Below the pieces are notes generated by a model. The model saw nothing but the letters and a program-made list of their open reading frames with translations. It did no database searches and had not been told where the DNA came from. Source: Chromatium okenii (GTDB lineage Bacteria; Pseudomonadota; Gammaproteobacteria; Chromatiales; Chromatiaceae). From it: 43,858 nt of DNA. Of this stretch, positions 1-10,108 are shown in pieces. Location of the stretch: the NCBI RefSeq assembly GCF_016583745.1, contig NZ_NRRQ01000025.1:1-43858 (forward strand). Reading direction: 5' to 3'. Position numbers and translations under genes: made by a program. How positions within the stretch are numbered: the stretch's first letter is position 1; every line of letters begins with the position of its first letter.

Positions 1-127
1 TTTGGAACGCTACTTCTATCGAACTGGAATAAGCATTATGGAAGCAAAAAATAAGATCGTGCGCAGTGCCGTGCGATTTTATTTATCAGCACCATTGTAT
101 GGCTTGTTCGCAACTGCGTAACTCCTA
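1..127 (+). mobile_element. Right end of an insertion sequence (cut by window edge)
   Basis: The first 127 bases carry the 3' end of a transposase-like reading frame that runs to a stop at 119-121, inside the sequence CAACTGCGTAACTCCTA (111-127). That 17-mer is the exact terminal repeat of the MITE at 17149-17263. A transposase stop codon lying within the terminal repeat is a common IS arrangement. The left end, the catalytic residues and one flank lie outside the window, so neither the IS family nor a target duplication can be read here. Confidence 0.7.
2..121 (+). CDS. Partial transposase, C-terminal 39 residues
   Basis: An open frame enters from the window edge and ends at TAA 119-121. 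The visible tail is basic and hydrophobic (for example ERYFYRTGIS and NKIVRSAVRFYL), as in C-termini of DDE transposases, but no catalytic motif is included. The assignment rests mainly on the terminal repeat that overlaps its stop codon and recurs at both ends of the MITE at 17149-17263. I do not recognise the IS family. Confidence 0.5.
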   Translation: MERYFYRTGISIMEAKNKIVRSAVRFYLSAPLYGLFATA

Positions 128-164
128 GACTATATGGATTAAAAACAGTGATGTTGTATGCGCG

Positions 165-977
165 TTATTGTTTGCGTAAACTCACTTCACCGGCATGAAA
201 TGTGCGCATACCACTGGCAGTATTTAATTGCAATGCGCCGTCCTCCGCAATACCACTATGAATGCCGTTAACGATTTGATTGGCGCATATCAATTGCACG
301 GGATGCCCTATCCAAGCATCAAATTGTCGCCAGCGTGCAAGAAATGGCGCAACACCTTCGCGTCCATAACATTCTAAAGCAGTGATGAGCGCATCTAATA
401 ATTGTCCAGCCAATTGATTGCGGCTCAATGGGCGCTCGCTAATTGCATCTGCCAACGCTGCCCAAGGTTGTGCAATCTCATTACTTAAAGTAGCAGTCAT
501 GTGGACATTTAAGCCGACGCCAACAATTAAATAACTTGATCCCTGTGAATGACCACCAACTTCTAATAACAATCCCGCTACTTTGCGTCCGCGCCACAGC
601 ACGTCATTCGGCCATTTCAAATGGAGATCAATTCCACCTGCGGCTTGCAACACTTCGGCGACCACTGCGCCCACTGCCAAGCTGGTGCCACCGAGAGCGG
701 CGGGTGGTAATGGGTAACGCCATAGCAATGATAAATAAAGATTTACTGCCGGCGGTGAGTGCCAGACGTGCCCACGTCGCCCGCGTCCAGCGGTTTGGCA
801 ATCGGCAAGACAAGCGGTTCCAGACGGTGCGCCGGCAGCGGCTTGGCGCTGTAATTCGCTATTGGTTGAATCGAGTTGTTCATAAATATCAAGATGGTGA
901 AGTGCTATACGTCCAGTTGCAGACATTGCATTTTTAATACGATCAGCACTCAGGTGTTCATGTGGTGATTGTGACAT
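165..977 (-). CDS. birA: Biotin--[acetyl-CoA-carboxylase] ligase without HTH domain
   Basis: Biotin protein ligase activates biotin with ATP and attaches it to the carboxyl carrier protein of acetyl-CoA carboxylase. The biotinyl-AMP-binding glycine loop GRGRRGHVW and the KWPNDVLW motif are both present, followed by the family C-terminal domain. From the chosen start (MSQSPHEH) the protein has 270 residues. E. coli BirA has 321 because it carries an N-terminal winged-helix repressor domain, which is absent here, so this should be a monofunctional ligase that does not repress biotin genes. An upstream ATG at 1001 would add eight residues. Neither start has a good Shine-Dalgarno sequence; I prefer the inner one because the extra residues lack conserved features. 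Confidence 0.9.
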   Translation of the reverse strand: MSQSPHEHLSADRIKNAMSATGRIALHHLDIYEQLDSTNSELQRQAAAGAPSGTACLADCQTAGRGRRGHVWHSPPAVNLYLSLLWRYPLPPAALGGTSLAVGAVVAEVLQAAGGIDLHLKWPNDVLWRGRKVAGLLLEVGGHSQGSSYLIVGVGLNVHMTATLSNEIAQPWAALADAISERPLSRNQLAGQLLDALITALECYGREGVAPFLARWRQFDAWIGHPVQLICANQIVNGIHSGIAEDGALQLNTASGMRTFHAGEVSLRKQ

Positions 978-1092
978 AAAACAACGCCGCTTAAATACCA
1001 TATAGCATAGATTTTATCATGGTAAAATTTAACTTTTTAATTAAAACCATAACAATAAGGTTTTTAATCAGATTTCAATAATTATTGCCCTT

Positions 1093-2650
1093 CAATACTG
1101 AAGCTAAACGCGAAACACTGCCACCGTTTTTTGTAATTCCAATGCCTGATCTTCTAAACTTTCTGCTGCCGCTGCTGCCTGTTCTACCAATGCCGCATTG
1201 CGCTGCGTGGTATCATCCATGTGTGCAATGGTTTCTGTCACTTGTCCCACTCTCGCGCCTTGTTCCCGACTAGCATCAGCAATTTCAGCAATTAAAGCGG
1301 TGACTTGTTGAAAAGAATCGACAATCATCGCCATTGTTTGCCCCGTGTCCTGCACTAAATGCACACCAGCATCAACGCGAGTTACCGAATCACCAATTAA
1401 CCCTTTAATTTCTTTTGCAGCATTTGCAGAACGCTGCGCCAACTGACGCACTTCTGCCGCCACCACTGCAAAGCCGCGCCCTTGTTCTCCCGCCCGCGCT
1501 GCTTCCACCGCCGCATTTAATGCCAAGATATTCGTTTGAAACGCAATTCCGTCAATCACGCCAATGATGTCGGCAATGTTTTGACTAGCCACTTGAATTG
1601 CATTCATTGTTGCCACTACCCGCTGCACTAATTGCCCGCCTGCCAACGCTTGCGTATTCGCACTGCTGGCTAAATCACGGGCATGATTAGCGTTATTCGC
1701 AGTTTGTTGAATTGAATTGCTAAATTCAACCATTGAACGGGCGGTTTTTTCTAAACTGGTCGCTTGTTCCTCTGTGCGCGTGGATAAATCGGCATTACCG
1801 GCGGCGATTTCAGTAGCAGCCGTGTTAATTGAACCCGTCGCAACACGAATTTGCCCTACTAAAACGCGCAAGCGTTCGACAGTGATATTTGTATCAGTTT
1901 TAATATCATCAAAGCGCCCTTGATAATGAGATTGAATGGTTTGGGTTAAATCTGCTTGTGCCAAGGCTTTTAAGACATGCGCTAAATCATTGAGTACCTG
2001 CGCCATAATTTCCGTTAAGCGATTCATGCCCAGCGCAAGATCACGGAAAAAGCCCTGTTTTCCTTCCAAATTGAGACGTTGACTAAAATCACCTTGCGCC
2101 ACTGCTGCTAATAACGTTTCCAATTCCTGCTCGGCAGCAACTTCAGCAGTACGATCTAACCATTCAACCACCGTGCCTAATCGCTCACCTTCATCATTAA
2201 ATACGGGATTAGCAATTAAGCGAAAATGCCGCCCGCTGGCAGTCATTGGCGTACTATAAGTTTGATGCAAATCTTTGAGTAAGCGGCGCTGATGTTCGGG
2301 ATGATGGTGGAAATCACTTAAACCGCGTCCCACTAAATCGCTGGCATTAAAATTAGGTAAATCGTGCCGCAAATCTTCTTCTGCAATCTGCATCATCTGC
2401 GTAAATGCTGCATTCACATAAATCAAGGTGCCTTCTTGATCGGCAACCATCATGCTGGTGGAGGCTTTATCTAAGGCACTGGTAATCCGGCGCATTGTGT
2501 TCGCAGCAGCTTGTTCAATTTTAGTCCGTTCATCAAGGTTGTGTTGCATTGCGTCCAGCGCCCGCAATAGCGTGCCAATTTCATCCCGGCGCTTGCTTTC
2601 AATGCGCTTGCTGTAATCGCCATTGCCGATTTGTGTAAAAATATGTACAA
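1093..2650 (-). repeat. Copy 1 of a ~1.56-kb direct repeat (chemoreceptor 3' half)
   Basis: This stretch is repeated 2364 bases further on at 3457-5014 with only scattered substitutions. It covers the HAMP, PAS and signalling parts of the chemoreceptor gene plus about eleven bases beyond the stop codon. Similarity drops sharply in the transmembrane and periplasmic coding parts. Confidence 0.9.
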
Positions 2651-3326
2651 CTTGCAGCAGCGGTTGCGCTACCATGCGCTGGGTGACAACTAATAAAACA
2701 ATTGTTCCTATAACAAACAGTAGGGCAGCAATCAGTATACGATTAAACAAAGTTGCCATTAACATGTCGTCAATTCCTGCTAACGATATATCAACGCCAA
2801 TAACGTAATCAATGCCAGCACTCGAGGTTGCGGGAACAAAGACAGAACGGAATTCACCCCACTGGTCGCTGTATTGATCGTAGTGCATTTTATGTTCGGC
2901 AAAGGTCGCTTTCAAACCATCGCTGGCGTCATCGTAAGCATCAAAAAAATTGGTTAATTCTCCCGTTTCTTTCTCTTCTTTAGTATAACTCGACGCAGTA
3001 AACAAAATTCTCTCATCTTTTTCGATGAGTAGATATACATAAACGACGTTCGCTTGTTCCGCAAAAACGGATAACCGTTCAATAAATGCCTGATACACTT
3101 CCGCTGTGATCGTATCCGGTTGCATCGGTTGATTGTGATAATTATCGCCTACCAACCGCGCTCCTTCAGCACTAGCTAAAAGTTTGGCATCAATGCCATC
3201 AAGAATAGCGCGTTTTTGTTCTTGATAGGTGTACATTAAAAACACTGTCATGGTGACAAAACTCATTATCATCATAATGAATAATAGTTTAGATGATAAT
3301 CCTACTGCTCGATGACGCCGCAACAT
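1104..3326 (-). CDS. Methyl-accepting chemotaxis protein with HAMP and PAS domains
   Basis: An inner-membrane chemoreceptor of 740 residues that would signal through CheA/CheW. Visible order: transmembrane helix about 13-34; periplasmic region 35-194, which I cannot assign to a named sensor family; second helix about 195-215; HAMP about 215-268; PAS about 283-395; a second linker; and the cytoplasmic signalling hairpin about 480-740. The highly conserved tip reads [20 protein letters not shown]. There is no C-terminal CheR-binding pentapeptide. From HAMP to the C-terminus it is almost identical to the next gene upstream (3468-6092), whereas the periplasmic parts differ, so the pair probably arose by duplication or conversion with different ligands. 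The ligand is unknown. Confidence 0.93.
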   Translation of the reverse strand: MLRRHRAVGLSSKLLFIMMIMSFVTMTVFLMYTYQEQKRAILDGIDAKLLASAEGARLVGDNYHNQPMQPDTITAEVYQAFIERLSVFAEQANVVYVYLLIEKDERILFTASSYTKEEKETGELTNFFDAYDDASDGLKATFAEHKMHYDQYSDQWGEFRSVFVPATSSAGIDYVIGVDISLAGIDDMLMATLFNRILIAALLFVIGTIVLLVVTQRMVAQPLLQVVHIFTQIGNGDYSKRIESKRRDEIGTLLRALDAMQHNLDERTKIEQAAANTMRRITSALDKASTSMMVADQEGTLIYVNAAFTQMMQIAEEDLRHDLPNFNASDLVGRGLSDFHHHPEHQRRLLKDLHQTYSTPMTASGRHFRLIANPVFNDEGERLGTVVEWLDRTAEVAAEQELETLLAAVAQGDFSQRLNLEGKQGFFRDLALGMNRLTEIMAQVLNDLAHVLKALAQADLTQTIQSHYQGRFDDIKTDTNITVERLRVLVGQIRVATGSINTAATEIAAGNADLSTRTEEQATSLEKTARSMVEFSNSIQQTANNANHARDLASSANTQALAGGQLVQRVVATMNAIQVASQNIADIIGVIDGIAFQTNILALNAAVEAARAGEQGRGFAVVAAEVRQLAQRSANAAKEIKGLIGDSVTRVDAGVHLVQDTGQTMAMIVDSFQQVTALIAEIADASREQGARVGQVTETIAHMDDTTQRNAALVEQAAAAAESLEDQALELQKTVAVFRV

Positions 3327-3352
3327 TGTGATTAGTCTCTAATAAAACTTAA

Positions 3353-3430
3353 AAACACTGATTGACTTGTGGCATAGATGGTCAATCATCATTGAATTAA
3401 CCTGCTCAATTTAACATCCAATCAGTGTTT
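3353..3430. repeat. Nested inverted repeat between the tandem chemoreceptor genes
   Basis: AAACACTGATTG at 3353-3364 is repeated in perfect inverted form at 3419-3430. Inside lies a second pair, GATTGAC 3360-3366 and GTCAATC 3381-3387, which shares bases with the outer pair, so two alternative hairpins are possible. It sits just upstream of the start codon of the downstream receptor gene (3326). It could be an RNA switch, an operator or a decayed small element. Confidence 0.55.
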
Positions 3431-3456
3431 CCGTCAGCGCAATGTGCGTTATCATG

Positions 3457-5014
3457 CAATACTGAAGCTAAACGCGAAACACTGCCATCGTTTTTTGTAA
3501 TTCCAATGCCTGATCTTCTAAACTTTCTGCTGCTGCCGCTGCCTGTTCTACCAATGCCGCATTGCGCTGCGTGGTGTCATCCATTTGCGCAATGGCTTCT
3601 GTCACTTGTCCCACTCTCGCGCCTTGTTCCCGACTAGCATCAGCAATTTCAGCAATTAAAGCGGTGACTTGTTGAAAAGAATCGACAATCATCGCCATTG
3701 TTTGTCCCGTGTCCTGCACTAAATGCACACCAGCATCAACGCGAGTTACCGAATCACCAATTAACCCTTTAATTTCTTTTGCAGCATTTGCAGAACGCTG
3801 CGCCAACTGACGCACTTCTGCTGCCACCACTGCAAAGCCGCGCCCTTGTTCTCCCGCCCGCGCTGCTTCCACCGCCGCATTTAATGCCAAGATATTCGTT
3901 TGAAACGCAATTCCGTCAATCACGCCAATGATGTCGGCAATGTTTTGACTAGCCACTTGAATTGCATTCATTGTTGCCACTACCCGCTGCACTAATTGCC
4001 CGCCTGCCAACGCTTGTGCATTCGCACTGCTGGCTAAATTACGGGCATGATTGGCGTTATCCGCAGTTTGTTGAATTGAATTGCTAAATTCAACCATTGA
4101 ACGGGCGGTTTTTTCTAAACTGGTCGCTTGTTCCTCTGTGCGCGTGGATAAATCGGCATTGCCGGCAGCGATTTCAGTAGCAGCCGTGTTAATTGAACCC
4201 GTCGCAGTACGAATTTGCCCTACTAAAACACGCAAGCGTTCGACAGTGATATTCGTATCAGTTTTAATATCATCAAAGCGCCCCTGATAATGAGATTGAA
4301 TGGTTTGGGTTAAATCTGCTTGTGCCAAGGCTTTTAAGACATGCGCTAAATCATTGAGTACCTGCGCCATAATTTCCGTTAAGCGATTCATGCCCAGCGC
4401 AAGATCACGGAAAAAGCCTTGTTTTCCTTCCAAATTGAGGCGCTGACTAAAATCACCTTGCGCCACTGCTGCTAATAACGTTTCCAATTCCTGCTCGGCA
4501 GCAACTTCAGCAGTACGATCTAACCATTCAACTACCGTACCTAATCGCTCACCTTCATCATTAAATACGGGATTAGCAATTAAGCGAAAATGCCGCCCGC
4601 TGGCAGTCATTAGCGTGTTATAAGTTTGGTGCAAATCCCTGAGTAAGTGGCGCTGATGTTCGGGATGACGGTGGAAATCAGTTAAACCGCGCCCCAATAA
4701 GTCAGCAGCCGTAAAATTAGGTAAATCGCGGCGCAAATCTTCTTCTGCAATCTGCATCATCTGCGTAAATGCCGTATTTACATAAATCAGGGTGCCTTCT
4801 TGATCAGCAACCATCATGCTGGTGGAGGCTTTATCTAAGGCACTGGTAATCCGGCGCATCGTATTCGCAGCAGCTTGTTCAGTTGTAGTGCGTTCATCAA
4901 GGTTGTGTTGCATTGTGTCCAGCGCCCGCAATAGCGTGCCAATTTCATCCCGGCGATTGCTTTCAATGCGATTGCTGTAATCACCATTGCCGATTTTCGT
5001 AAAAATTTGCACAA
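3457..5014 (-). repeat. Copy 2 of a ~1.56-kb direct repeat (chemoreceptor 3' half)
   Basis: Second copy of the 1093-2650 repeat, offset by 2364 bases. The near-identity over PAS and signalling domains contrasts with unrelated periplasmic coding regions, which points to recent duplication or ongoing gene conversion of the cytoplasmic half. Confidence 0.9.
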
Positions 5015-6092
5015 CATTGAGCAGTGGCACAGCAACCATTTGGCGCGTGACTGCTAATAGCAAGCCGCCAATCACCAGCAATAAGAGTGCGGACGCTGCT
5101 AATACGGTGTAATACAGATTCACCGCCGCCCGTGAAAATTCTTCTAAATACGCGCCGCCGCCAATCACCCAGTTCCAATTGGCATAATGACGGTAGGCGG
5201 CAATTTTTAAGCGCGGTGTGGTTTCGTTTAATTCGGTGTTAAGCCAAGGATATTGAATCACGCCATTTTTTTGTTCGAGCATGTCGCGGATAAATAGCCG
5301 CCCATCAGCATCTTTTGTTTCGGCAATGTTGTGACCTTCTTTGGCGGGATGTACTAATAGTGTGCCGTATTGCGCACCGGGTTTGGCATCCAGCACATAA
5401 AAATAACCGCTTTCTCCAATTTTCAGCGCCCGAATTTGCTGTTTAAGTGCGGTTAAGCCTTCAGTAAAATCAACGCCAATAAAGAGCAATCCAATCACTT
5501 TGCCAGCGACTATTACGGGCTGATAACTGGTGAGATAATCCCGCCCGAATAACGTTGCTTTACCAAGATACGGTTGACCGGCGCGTAATTGGGAATAACC
5601 GGGATGCGTATTGCCAAGTGCGGTTCCTAATGCGCGTTGCCCTTCCGCATTTTTTAAGGAAGTGGCGACGCGCACAAAATCATCACCGTGTTGCACAAAG
5701 ATGGTCGCTACTGCGCCGGTTTGCGCAGTAAACGTATCGACTATGCTTAAATCGAGATTCAGCACGCGCTCGCCGCTGCGCAAAATCGGCACTTCCTGTG
5801 CGCCAACCTGAATGGTGCGACGTTCATCAAGTGCAAATGGCGCAGAAAACTGTGCTGCAAATAAATGCGATAACCGCTGCGCTTCTTGTTGCAATGCGCC
5901 GTCATAACTCGCCACCATCCGCATCACTAATTCTGTTTGCTGTTGGAGTTGTTCAATGCCATTGCGTTCTAAAAGAGCGCGGGTATAACTGCCCAAACCC
6001 CATGCTAGGGTTAATAATAAAGTTGCCGTGACCGCAAATACGGTGGCTGCTAATTTGAATGCCAGCGAGCGGGTGATCGCTTGGTGAGTCAT
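3468..6092 (-). CDS. Methyl-accepting chemotaxis protein with Cache, HAMP and PAS domains
   Basis: An 874-residue chemoreceptor. A transmembrane helix (about 11-31) is followed by a large periplasmic region (32-325) of double-Cache type. The second half carries typical Cache wording such as [26 protein letters not shown] and [14 protein letters not shown], which suggests recognition of a small organic ligand. A second helix (about 326-349) leads to HAMP (349-402), PAS (about 417-530) and the signalling hairpin (about 615-874). A GGGGA ribosome-binding site lies upstream of the ATG. The cytoplasmic half is nearly identical to that of the neighbouring receptor at 1104-3326. No che genes are in the window. 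Confidence 0.93.
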   Translation of the reverse strand: MTHQAITRSLAFKLAATVFAVTATLLLTLAWGLGSYTRALLERNGIEQLQQQTELVMRMVASYDGALQQEAQRLSHLFAAQFSAPFALDERRTIQVGAQEVPILRSGERVLNLDLSIVDTFTAQTGAVATIFVQHGDDFVRVATSLKNAEGQRALGTALGNTHPGYSQLRAGQPYLGKATLFGRDYLTSYQPVIVAGKVIGLLFIGVDFTEGLTALKQQIRALKIGESGYFYVLDAKPGAQYGTLLVHPAKEGHNIAETKDADGRLFIRDMLEQKNGVIQYPWLNTELNETTPRLKIAAYRHYANWNWVIGGGAYLEEFSRAAVNLYYTVLAASALLLLVIGGLLLAVTRQMVAVPLLNVVQIFTKIGNGDYSNRIESNRRDEIGTLLRALDTMQHNLDERTTTEQAAANTMRRITSALDKASTSMMVADQEGTLIYVNTAFTQMMQIAEEDLRRDLPNFTAADLLGRGLTDFHRHPEHQRHLLRDLHQTYNTLMTASGRHFRLIANPVFNDEGERLGTVVEWLDRTAEVAAEQELETLLAAVAQGDFSQRLNLEGKQGFFRDLALGMNRLTEIMAQVLNDLAHVLKALAQADLTQTIQSHYQGRFDDIKTDTNITVERLRVLVGQIRTATGSINTAATEIAAGNADLSTRTEEQATSLEKTARSMVEFSNSIQQTADNANHARNLASSANAQALAGGQLVQRVVATMNAIQVASQNIADIIGVIDGIAFQTNILALNAAVEAARAGEQGRGFAVVAAEVRQLAQRSANAAKEIKGLIGDSVTRVDAGVHLVQDTGQTMAMIVDSFQQVTALIAEIADASREQGARVGQVTEAIAQMDDTTQRNAALVEQAAAAAESLEDQALELQKTMAVFRV

Positions 6093-6192
6093 GTACTGTC
6101 CCCATCATCAATTCACAAAATTTGTAATTCTTATCTCATTATGCGGCAGTTGAAATTGAACATTCGCAAGTCGTGTGAAAAAAACACGCCGC

Positions 6193-8514
6193 TCATTGTG
6201 GTGCTCGCGCTGCCCATAATCGCAATCCAATTAAAACGCTGCTAAACAGCGCCAGCCCGCCGCCAATCCACCAGCTCGCTGTGAACGGATCGCGGGCGAA
6301 AATTGCAGTTTGATAAAAAATTGTGGCCGTTAAAAAGGCGATGCTCGTTGTCCACGCGCCGACAAACATTGCCCATGCCAGTCCCGCTTCGCGCACGATG
6401 GCGCCGATGGTGGCGACGCAGGGGAAATACAGTAAGACAAACAATAGGTAAGCGAATGCGCCCGCTTGTCCATCAAACCGCGCTGCCATCGCGCCAAAGG
6501 TGCCGGTTTGCACGCCTTGCTCTGCCGCTGCGACCTCGGCAGTGCTGAGATCGCCAACGTTTAATCCCAGCGGGTCAACCAATCGCGCTCCCAGCGCGGC
6601 AAAATTAGCGCCCACCGCGCCAGCCGCTGCCGCTAAATCACGCCATAAATCAAAGGGTTCTGGCGCGACAGGCGGCGCAGTTTCGGCCGCCAGTCGTCCA
6701 TAGAGCGAGTCCAGCGTACCGACGATCACTTCCTTGGCTAAAACCCCGGAAAACACGCCGAGCACCGCTGGCCAGTTGTCTTCACGAATGCCAAGCGGCG
6801 CAAATAACGGCGTGGCGGCGCGACTCACTGCGGCGAGAATGGATTGATCTTCGTGCGCGTTATTCAAACTGCCGTCGCTGCCGATGGTCGCCAACAGGTT
6901 GAGCGCCAGCACCATCACGACAATCACCTTGCCGGCCTCGCGCAAAAACAGCTTGACCCGATCCCAAGTGCGCAGCAGCACGCCTTTGAATGTCGGCAGG
7001 TGATAGGGCGGCAATTCCATCAACAGCCCCGAACTGTCACCTTGCAGCAGCGTGTGTTTCATCGCCAATCCCGACAGAATCGCCACCGCGATGCCGGTGA
7101 GATACAGCGCAAAGACCAAGTTTTGCCCGGAGTGCGGAAAGAATGCCGCCGCAAATAGCGCGTACACCGGCAGCCGCGCTCCGCAAGACATAAACGGATT
7201 CATCAAAATCGTCAGCTTGCGCTCGCGCTCACTTTCCAAGGTGCGGGTCGCCATCACTGCCGGCACGTTGCAGCCAAAACCGACAATCAACGGCACAAAG
7301 GCTTTGCCCGGCAGCCCAATCGAACGCATAAAGCGATCCATCACGAACGCGGCTCGCGCCATGTAGCCGCTGTCTTCCAAAATGGATAACACGATGTAAA
7401 GACTGGCAATAATCGGAATGAACGTCCCGACGACTTGCAAGCCGCCACCGATGCCGGTCGCCACAATCAGAATCAACCACTCTGGTGCCCCGAAGTCGCC
7501 CAGCACTTCGCCCAAGCCGTCAACCAGCAGGGCTTGTCCGGCGAGATCAAAAAAATCAATGAATGCGCCGCCGATGTTCATCGTGAACATGAACATCAAA
7601 TAAATCATCAATAAAAACAGCGGAATGCCAAACCAGCGGCTCAACACGACCCGATCAATGCGGTCGCTGGTCGTGCGCCCGACGCGGTGCGCTTGTCGGA
7701 CTACCTGCTGAAACAAGGTGTGGGCGTGACCGTAACGGGTGTCGGCAATGTGCAAATCGGCATCTTCTCCCGCCCGTTCAGCAATTTGAAAGCGCCCCGT
7801 CGCTGCCCGCGCCCGCGCTGCTGCACTCACCGCTTGCTCGGCTAACGGATCGGCTTCTAGCAATTTCAGCGCCAGCCACCGCGCCGTTGCCCGTTGCGGC
7901 ACTTCCGGCAACAGCGGCAACAAGTCGGCGATCACGGTCTCCACACAATCGCCATGCTCCAGCGCCGTGCCGCCAGCTTCGCGCCCTTCGGCGACCGCCA
8001 ACAGTCGCGCCTGCAATTCGGTCAAGCCTTCTTTGGTGACTGCCACCACTGGCACCACCGGACATCCCAAGGCGGTGGCGAGTTGCGCGATCTCAATCTC
8101 AATGCCGCGCTTGCGGGCGACATCCATCATGTTGAGCGCCACCACAATCGGCATTCCCATTTCCAGCAATTGCACCGTCAAATAGAGATTGCGCTCCAAA
8201 TTGCCGGCGTCGAGCACGTTGACGATCACGTCGGCATCACGACTGAGCAAATAATCGCGGGTGACGAGTTCATCGAGCGAGCTGGCGTCGAGCGAATAAA
8301 TGCCCGGTAAATCAATCACGCGCACGGCGCGACCGTCGAGTTCTAACGCGCCTTCTTTGCGTTCCACCGTGACGCCGGGCCAGTTGCCGGTGGTTTGGCG
8401 GATGCCGGTGAGCGCATTAAATAAAGCGGATTTGCCGCAATTGGGATTGCCGCCGAGCGCGACCGTTAACGGACGCGGGACGGCAGCAGCGGTGGCGGGA
8501 GCAGCGCGGGTCAT
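6193..8514 (-). CDS. feoB: Ferrous iron transport GTPase/permease FeoB
   Basis: FeoB imports Fe(II) across the inner membrane. The N-terminal G domain shows the P loop GGNPNCGKSALFNALTG, the G3 motif DLPGIYSL and the G4 motif NMMD. The C-terminal half has the two Gate-type membrane modules, including the GFGCNVPAVMATRTLE and NPFMSCGARLPVYALF segments. The chosen start (MTRAAPAT) gives 773 residues, the usual length, and overlaps the feoA stop by four bases (ATGA, 8511-8514), indicating translational coupling. An upstream in-frame start would add 21 residues reading through feoA and is unlikely. No feoC is seen downstream. I found no convincing terminator or Fur box. Confidence 0.97.
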   Translation of the reverse strand: MTRAAPATAAAVPRPLTVALGGNPNCGKSALFNALTGIRQTTGNWPGVTVERKEGALELDGRAVRVIDLPGIYSLDASSLDELVTRDYLLSRDADVIVNVLDAGNLERNLYLTVQLLEMGMPIVVALNMMDVARKRGIEIEIAQLATALGCPVVPVVAVTKEGLTELQARLLAVAEGREAGGTALEHGDCVETVIADLLPLLPEVPQRATARWLALKLLEADPLAEQAVSAAARARAATGRFQIAERAGEDADLHIADTRYGHAHTLFQQVVRQAHRVGRTTSDRIDRVVLSRWFGIPLFLLMIYLMFMFTMNIGGAFIDFFDLAGQALLVDGLGEVLGDFGAPEWLILIVATGIGGGLQVVGTFIPIIASLYIVLSILEDSGYMARAAFVMDRFMRSIGLPGKAFVPLIVGFGCNVPAVMATRTLESERERKLTILMNPFMSCGARLPVYALFAAAFFPHSGQNLVFALYLTGIAVAILSGLAMKHTLLQGDSSGLLMELPPYHLPTFKGVLLRTWDRVKLFLREAGKVIVVMVLALNLLATIGSDGSLNNAHEDQSILAAVSRAATPLFAPLGIREDNWPAVLGVFSGVLAKEVIVGTLDSLYGRLAAETAPPVAPEPFDLWRDLAAAAGAVGANFAALGARLVDPLGLNVGDLSTAEVAAAEQGVQTGTFGAMAARFDGQAGAFAYLLFVLLYFPCVATIGAIVREAGLAWAMFVGAWTTSIAFLTATIFYQTAIFARDPFTASWWIGGGLALFSSVLIGLRLWAARAPQ

Positions 8515-8798
8515 GGCACGTCCTCCGCAGTCACGGCGGGCAACGCGGCGGGCGCGATCTCCTGCGGCGTGACCCACAATTTATCGGCAATGCCCGCGCC
8601 GACGGCGATCCGCGCTGCGCCGGTGGCAAGTACCAAGCCTTGCCCGCGCCGCTGCACGATGTGCAGCACGCTGCCTTGGCGCAAACCCAAGGCCAACAGG
8701 CGGCGAATGAGATGATGACCGCCGTGAATTTCGGTCAATTGCGCCGGGGTATCGTGAGGTAATTCTGACAAGCGAATGAGTGCGGTTGAGTGCGGCAT
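8511..8798 (-). CDS. feoA: Ferrous iron transport accessory protein FeoA
   Basis: A small cytoplasmic protein of 95 residues with the SH3-like FeoA fold, required for FeoB activity. Typical features are the start LIRLSELP, the IHGGHHLIRRLLALGLRQGS segment and the closing hydrophobic strand ending in the IAVGAGIADKLWV region. It is the first gene of the feoAB pair and overlaps feoB by four bases. Its promoter must lie in 8799-8958, shared divergently with hemH. Confidence 0.95.
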   Translation of the reverse strand: MPHSTALIRLSELPHDTPAQLTEIHGGHHLIRRLLALGLRQGSVLHIVQRRGQGLVLATGAARIAVGAGIADKLWVTPQEIAPAALPAVTAEDVP

Positions 8799-8958
8799 GA
8801 TGCGAGGTGCGATTAACGAAATAAGTCAATGATGAACTGCTGAACCAAGGGTGAGAATAACCTGAACTGCGCGGGGTTGCGGCAGGAAACGCGCAGCGAT
8901 TGTGTTTTGGTGCTGGCCGCTGACAATGTGTGACTTTCTAGCTCTGAGAATTTGCATC

Positions 8959-10062
8959 ATGTCTGCTTTTATCAACACGCCGCATTACCGCCACGATCAA
9001 CCGGAATGCTTGGGGATTTTGTTGGCGAATCTGGGCACGCCAAACAGTCCGAGCGTGGCGGATGTGCGCCGTTATCTGGCGGAATTTTTGTGGGATCGGC
9101 GGGTGGTGGAGATGGCGCGGCTGCCGTGGTGGTTAATTTTGCACGGGGTGATTTTGCGCACCCGCCCGGCGCATTCTGCTGAAGTGTATCAATCGGTATG
9201 GACAGCGGAAGGTTCGCCATTATTAGTCATTGCGCAGCAGCAGGCGGCGGCATTGCAATTGCGCTTAAATGAGAAATATCATTCCGGTGCCATTAAAGTT
9301 GCTTTAGGAATGCGCTACGGCAAGCCCGCCATTGCGACAGCATTAACGGAATTGCGCCAAGCCAATGCGCGACGGATTTTAGTTTTTCCGTTATATCCGC
9401 AGTATTCCAGCTCCACCACTGCTGCCGTTTTTGATGCAGTGACGACTGAATTGCAACGCTGGCGCTGGCTGCCGGAATTGCGCTTTATTAACAATTATCA
9501 CGATCATCCTGCGTATATTCAGGCATTAGCGGCGAGTATTCGCCGTCATTGGGATACGCATGGCGAACCGGAGCGGCTGCTGTTTTCATTTCACGGTATT
9601 CCGCAAAAATACTTTGATTTAGGTGATCCGTATTATTGCCAATGCCAAAAAACAGCGCGGTTGGTTATTGAGCAATTGGGATTAGCACCGGAACGCTGGT
9701 TTTTAGCATTTCAATCGCGGCTGGGTAAACAAGAATGGTTGCGTCCATATACCGATCACACGCTGCATGAATGGGCGGCAGCGGGAATTAAATCGGTGCA
9801 GGTGCTCTCGCCGGGCTTTTCCGCAGATTGTTTAGAAACGATTGAGGAAATTGATGCCGAAAATCGCCAACGCTTTTTAGCTGCCGGTGGTGAGCGTTAT
9901 AGCTATATTCCCTGCTTAAATGCGGCAGCAGAACATATTGAACTGTTGGCGGAATTAGTGGCGCAACACGCTTGCGGCTGGCCAGAATTGACAGGTTCAA
10001 TGACCGCTGCTGAATTGGCGCAACGGCAGACGCGGGCGTTGGCACGGGGAGCGGAGCAATAA
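8959..10062 (+). CDS. hemH: Ferrochelatase
   Basis: Ferrochelatase inserts Fe(II) into protoporphyrin IX, the last step of protoheme synthesis, at the inner face of the membrane. From MSAFINTP the protein has 367 residues, normal for the family. Seen directly: an early LLANLGTPNSP segment, the catalytic-histidine motif FSFHGIPQKYF (His212), the DPYYCQCQKTA stretch, and the late CLETIEEI motif with the candidate catalytic glutamate. An upstream in-frame ATG at 8902 would add 19 residues with no family similarity. The gene is divergent from feoAB, which would deliver its metal substrate; whether the two are co-regulated cannot be read from the sequence. Confidence 0.96.
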   Translation: MSAFINTPHYRHDQPECLGILLANLGTPNSPSVADVRRYLAEFLWDRRVVEMARLPWWLILHGVILRTRPAHSAEVYQSVWTAEGSPLLVIAQQQAAALQLRLNEKYHSGAIKVALGMRYGKPAIATALTELRQANARRILVFPLYPQYSSSTTAAVFDAVTTELQRWRWLPELRFINNYHDHPAYIQALAASIRRHWDTHGEPERLLFSFHGIPQKYFDLGDPYYCQCQKTARLVIEQLGLAPERWFLAFQSRLGKQEWLRPYTDHTLHEWAAAGIKSVQVLSPGFSADCLETIEEIDAENRQRFLAAGGERYSYIPCLNAAAEHIELLAELVAQHACGWPELTGSMTAAELAQRQTRALARGAEQ

Positions 10063-10108
10063 AAGCGGCGGTAAAACGCGCTGGAGACTGAAGTTGCGCG
10101 GGTGGTGG

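Noticed and set aside
6093-6192. Sigma-28 (flagellar) promoter upstream of the 3468-6092 chemoreceptor
   Set aside because: GCCGCATAA on the minus strand resembles the -10 element, but there is no TAAA-type -35 at the required distance.
6160-6192. Terminator after feoB
   Set aside because: CGTG-T7-CACACG has T residues in the loop rather than after a stem, so it is not a rho-independent terminator.
8799-8958. Possible Fur box between feoA and hemH
   Set aside because: The stretch contains AATGATGAAC and GAGAATAACC, but no 19-bp match to the GATAATGATAATCATTATC pattern with an acceptable number of matches.
10063-10108. Intrinsic terminator for ffs or hemH
   Set aside because: The only stem is CGCGC/GCGCG with a long loop and four T, which is too weak to call.
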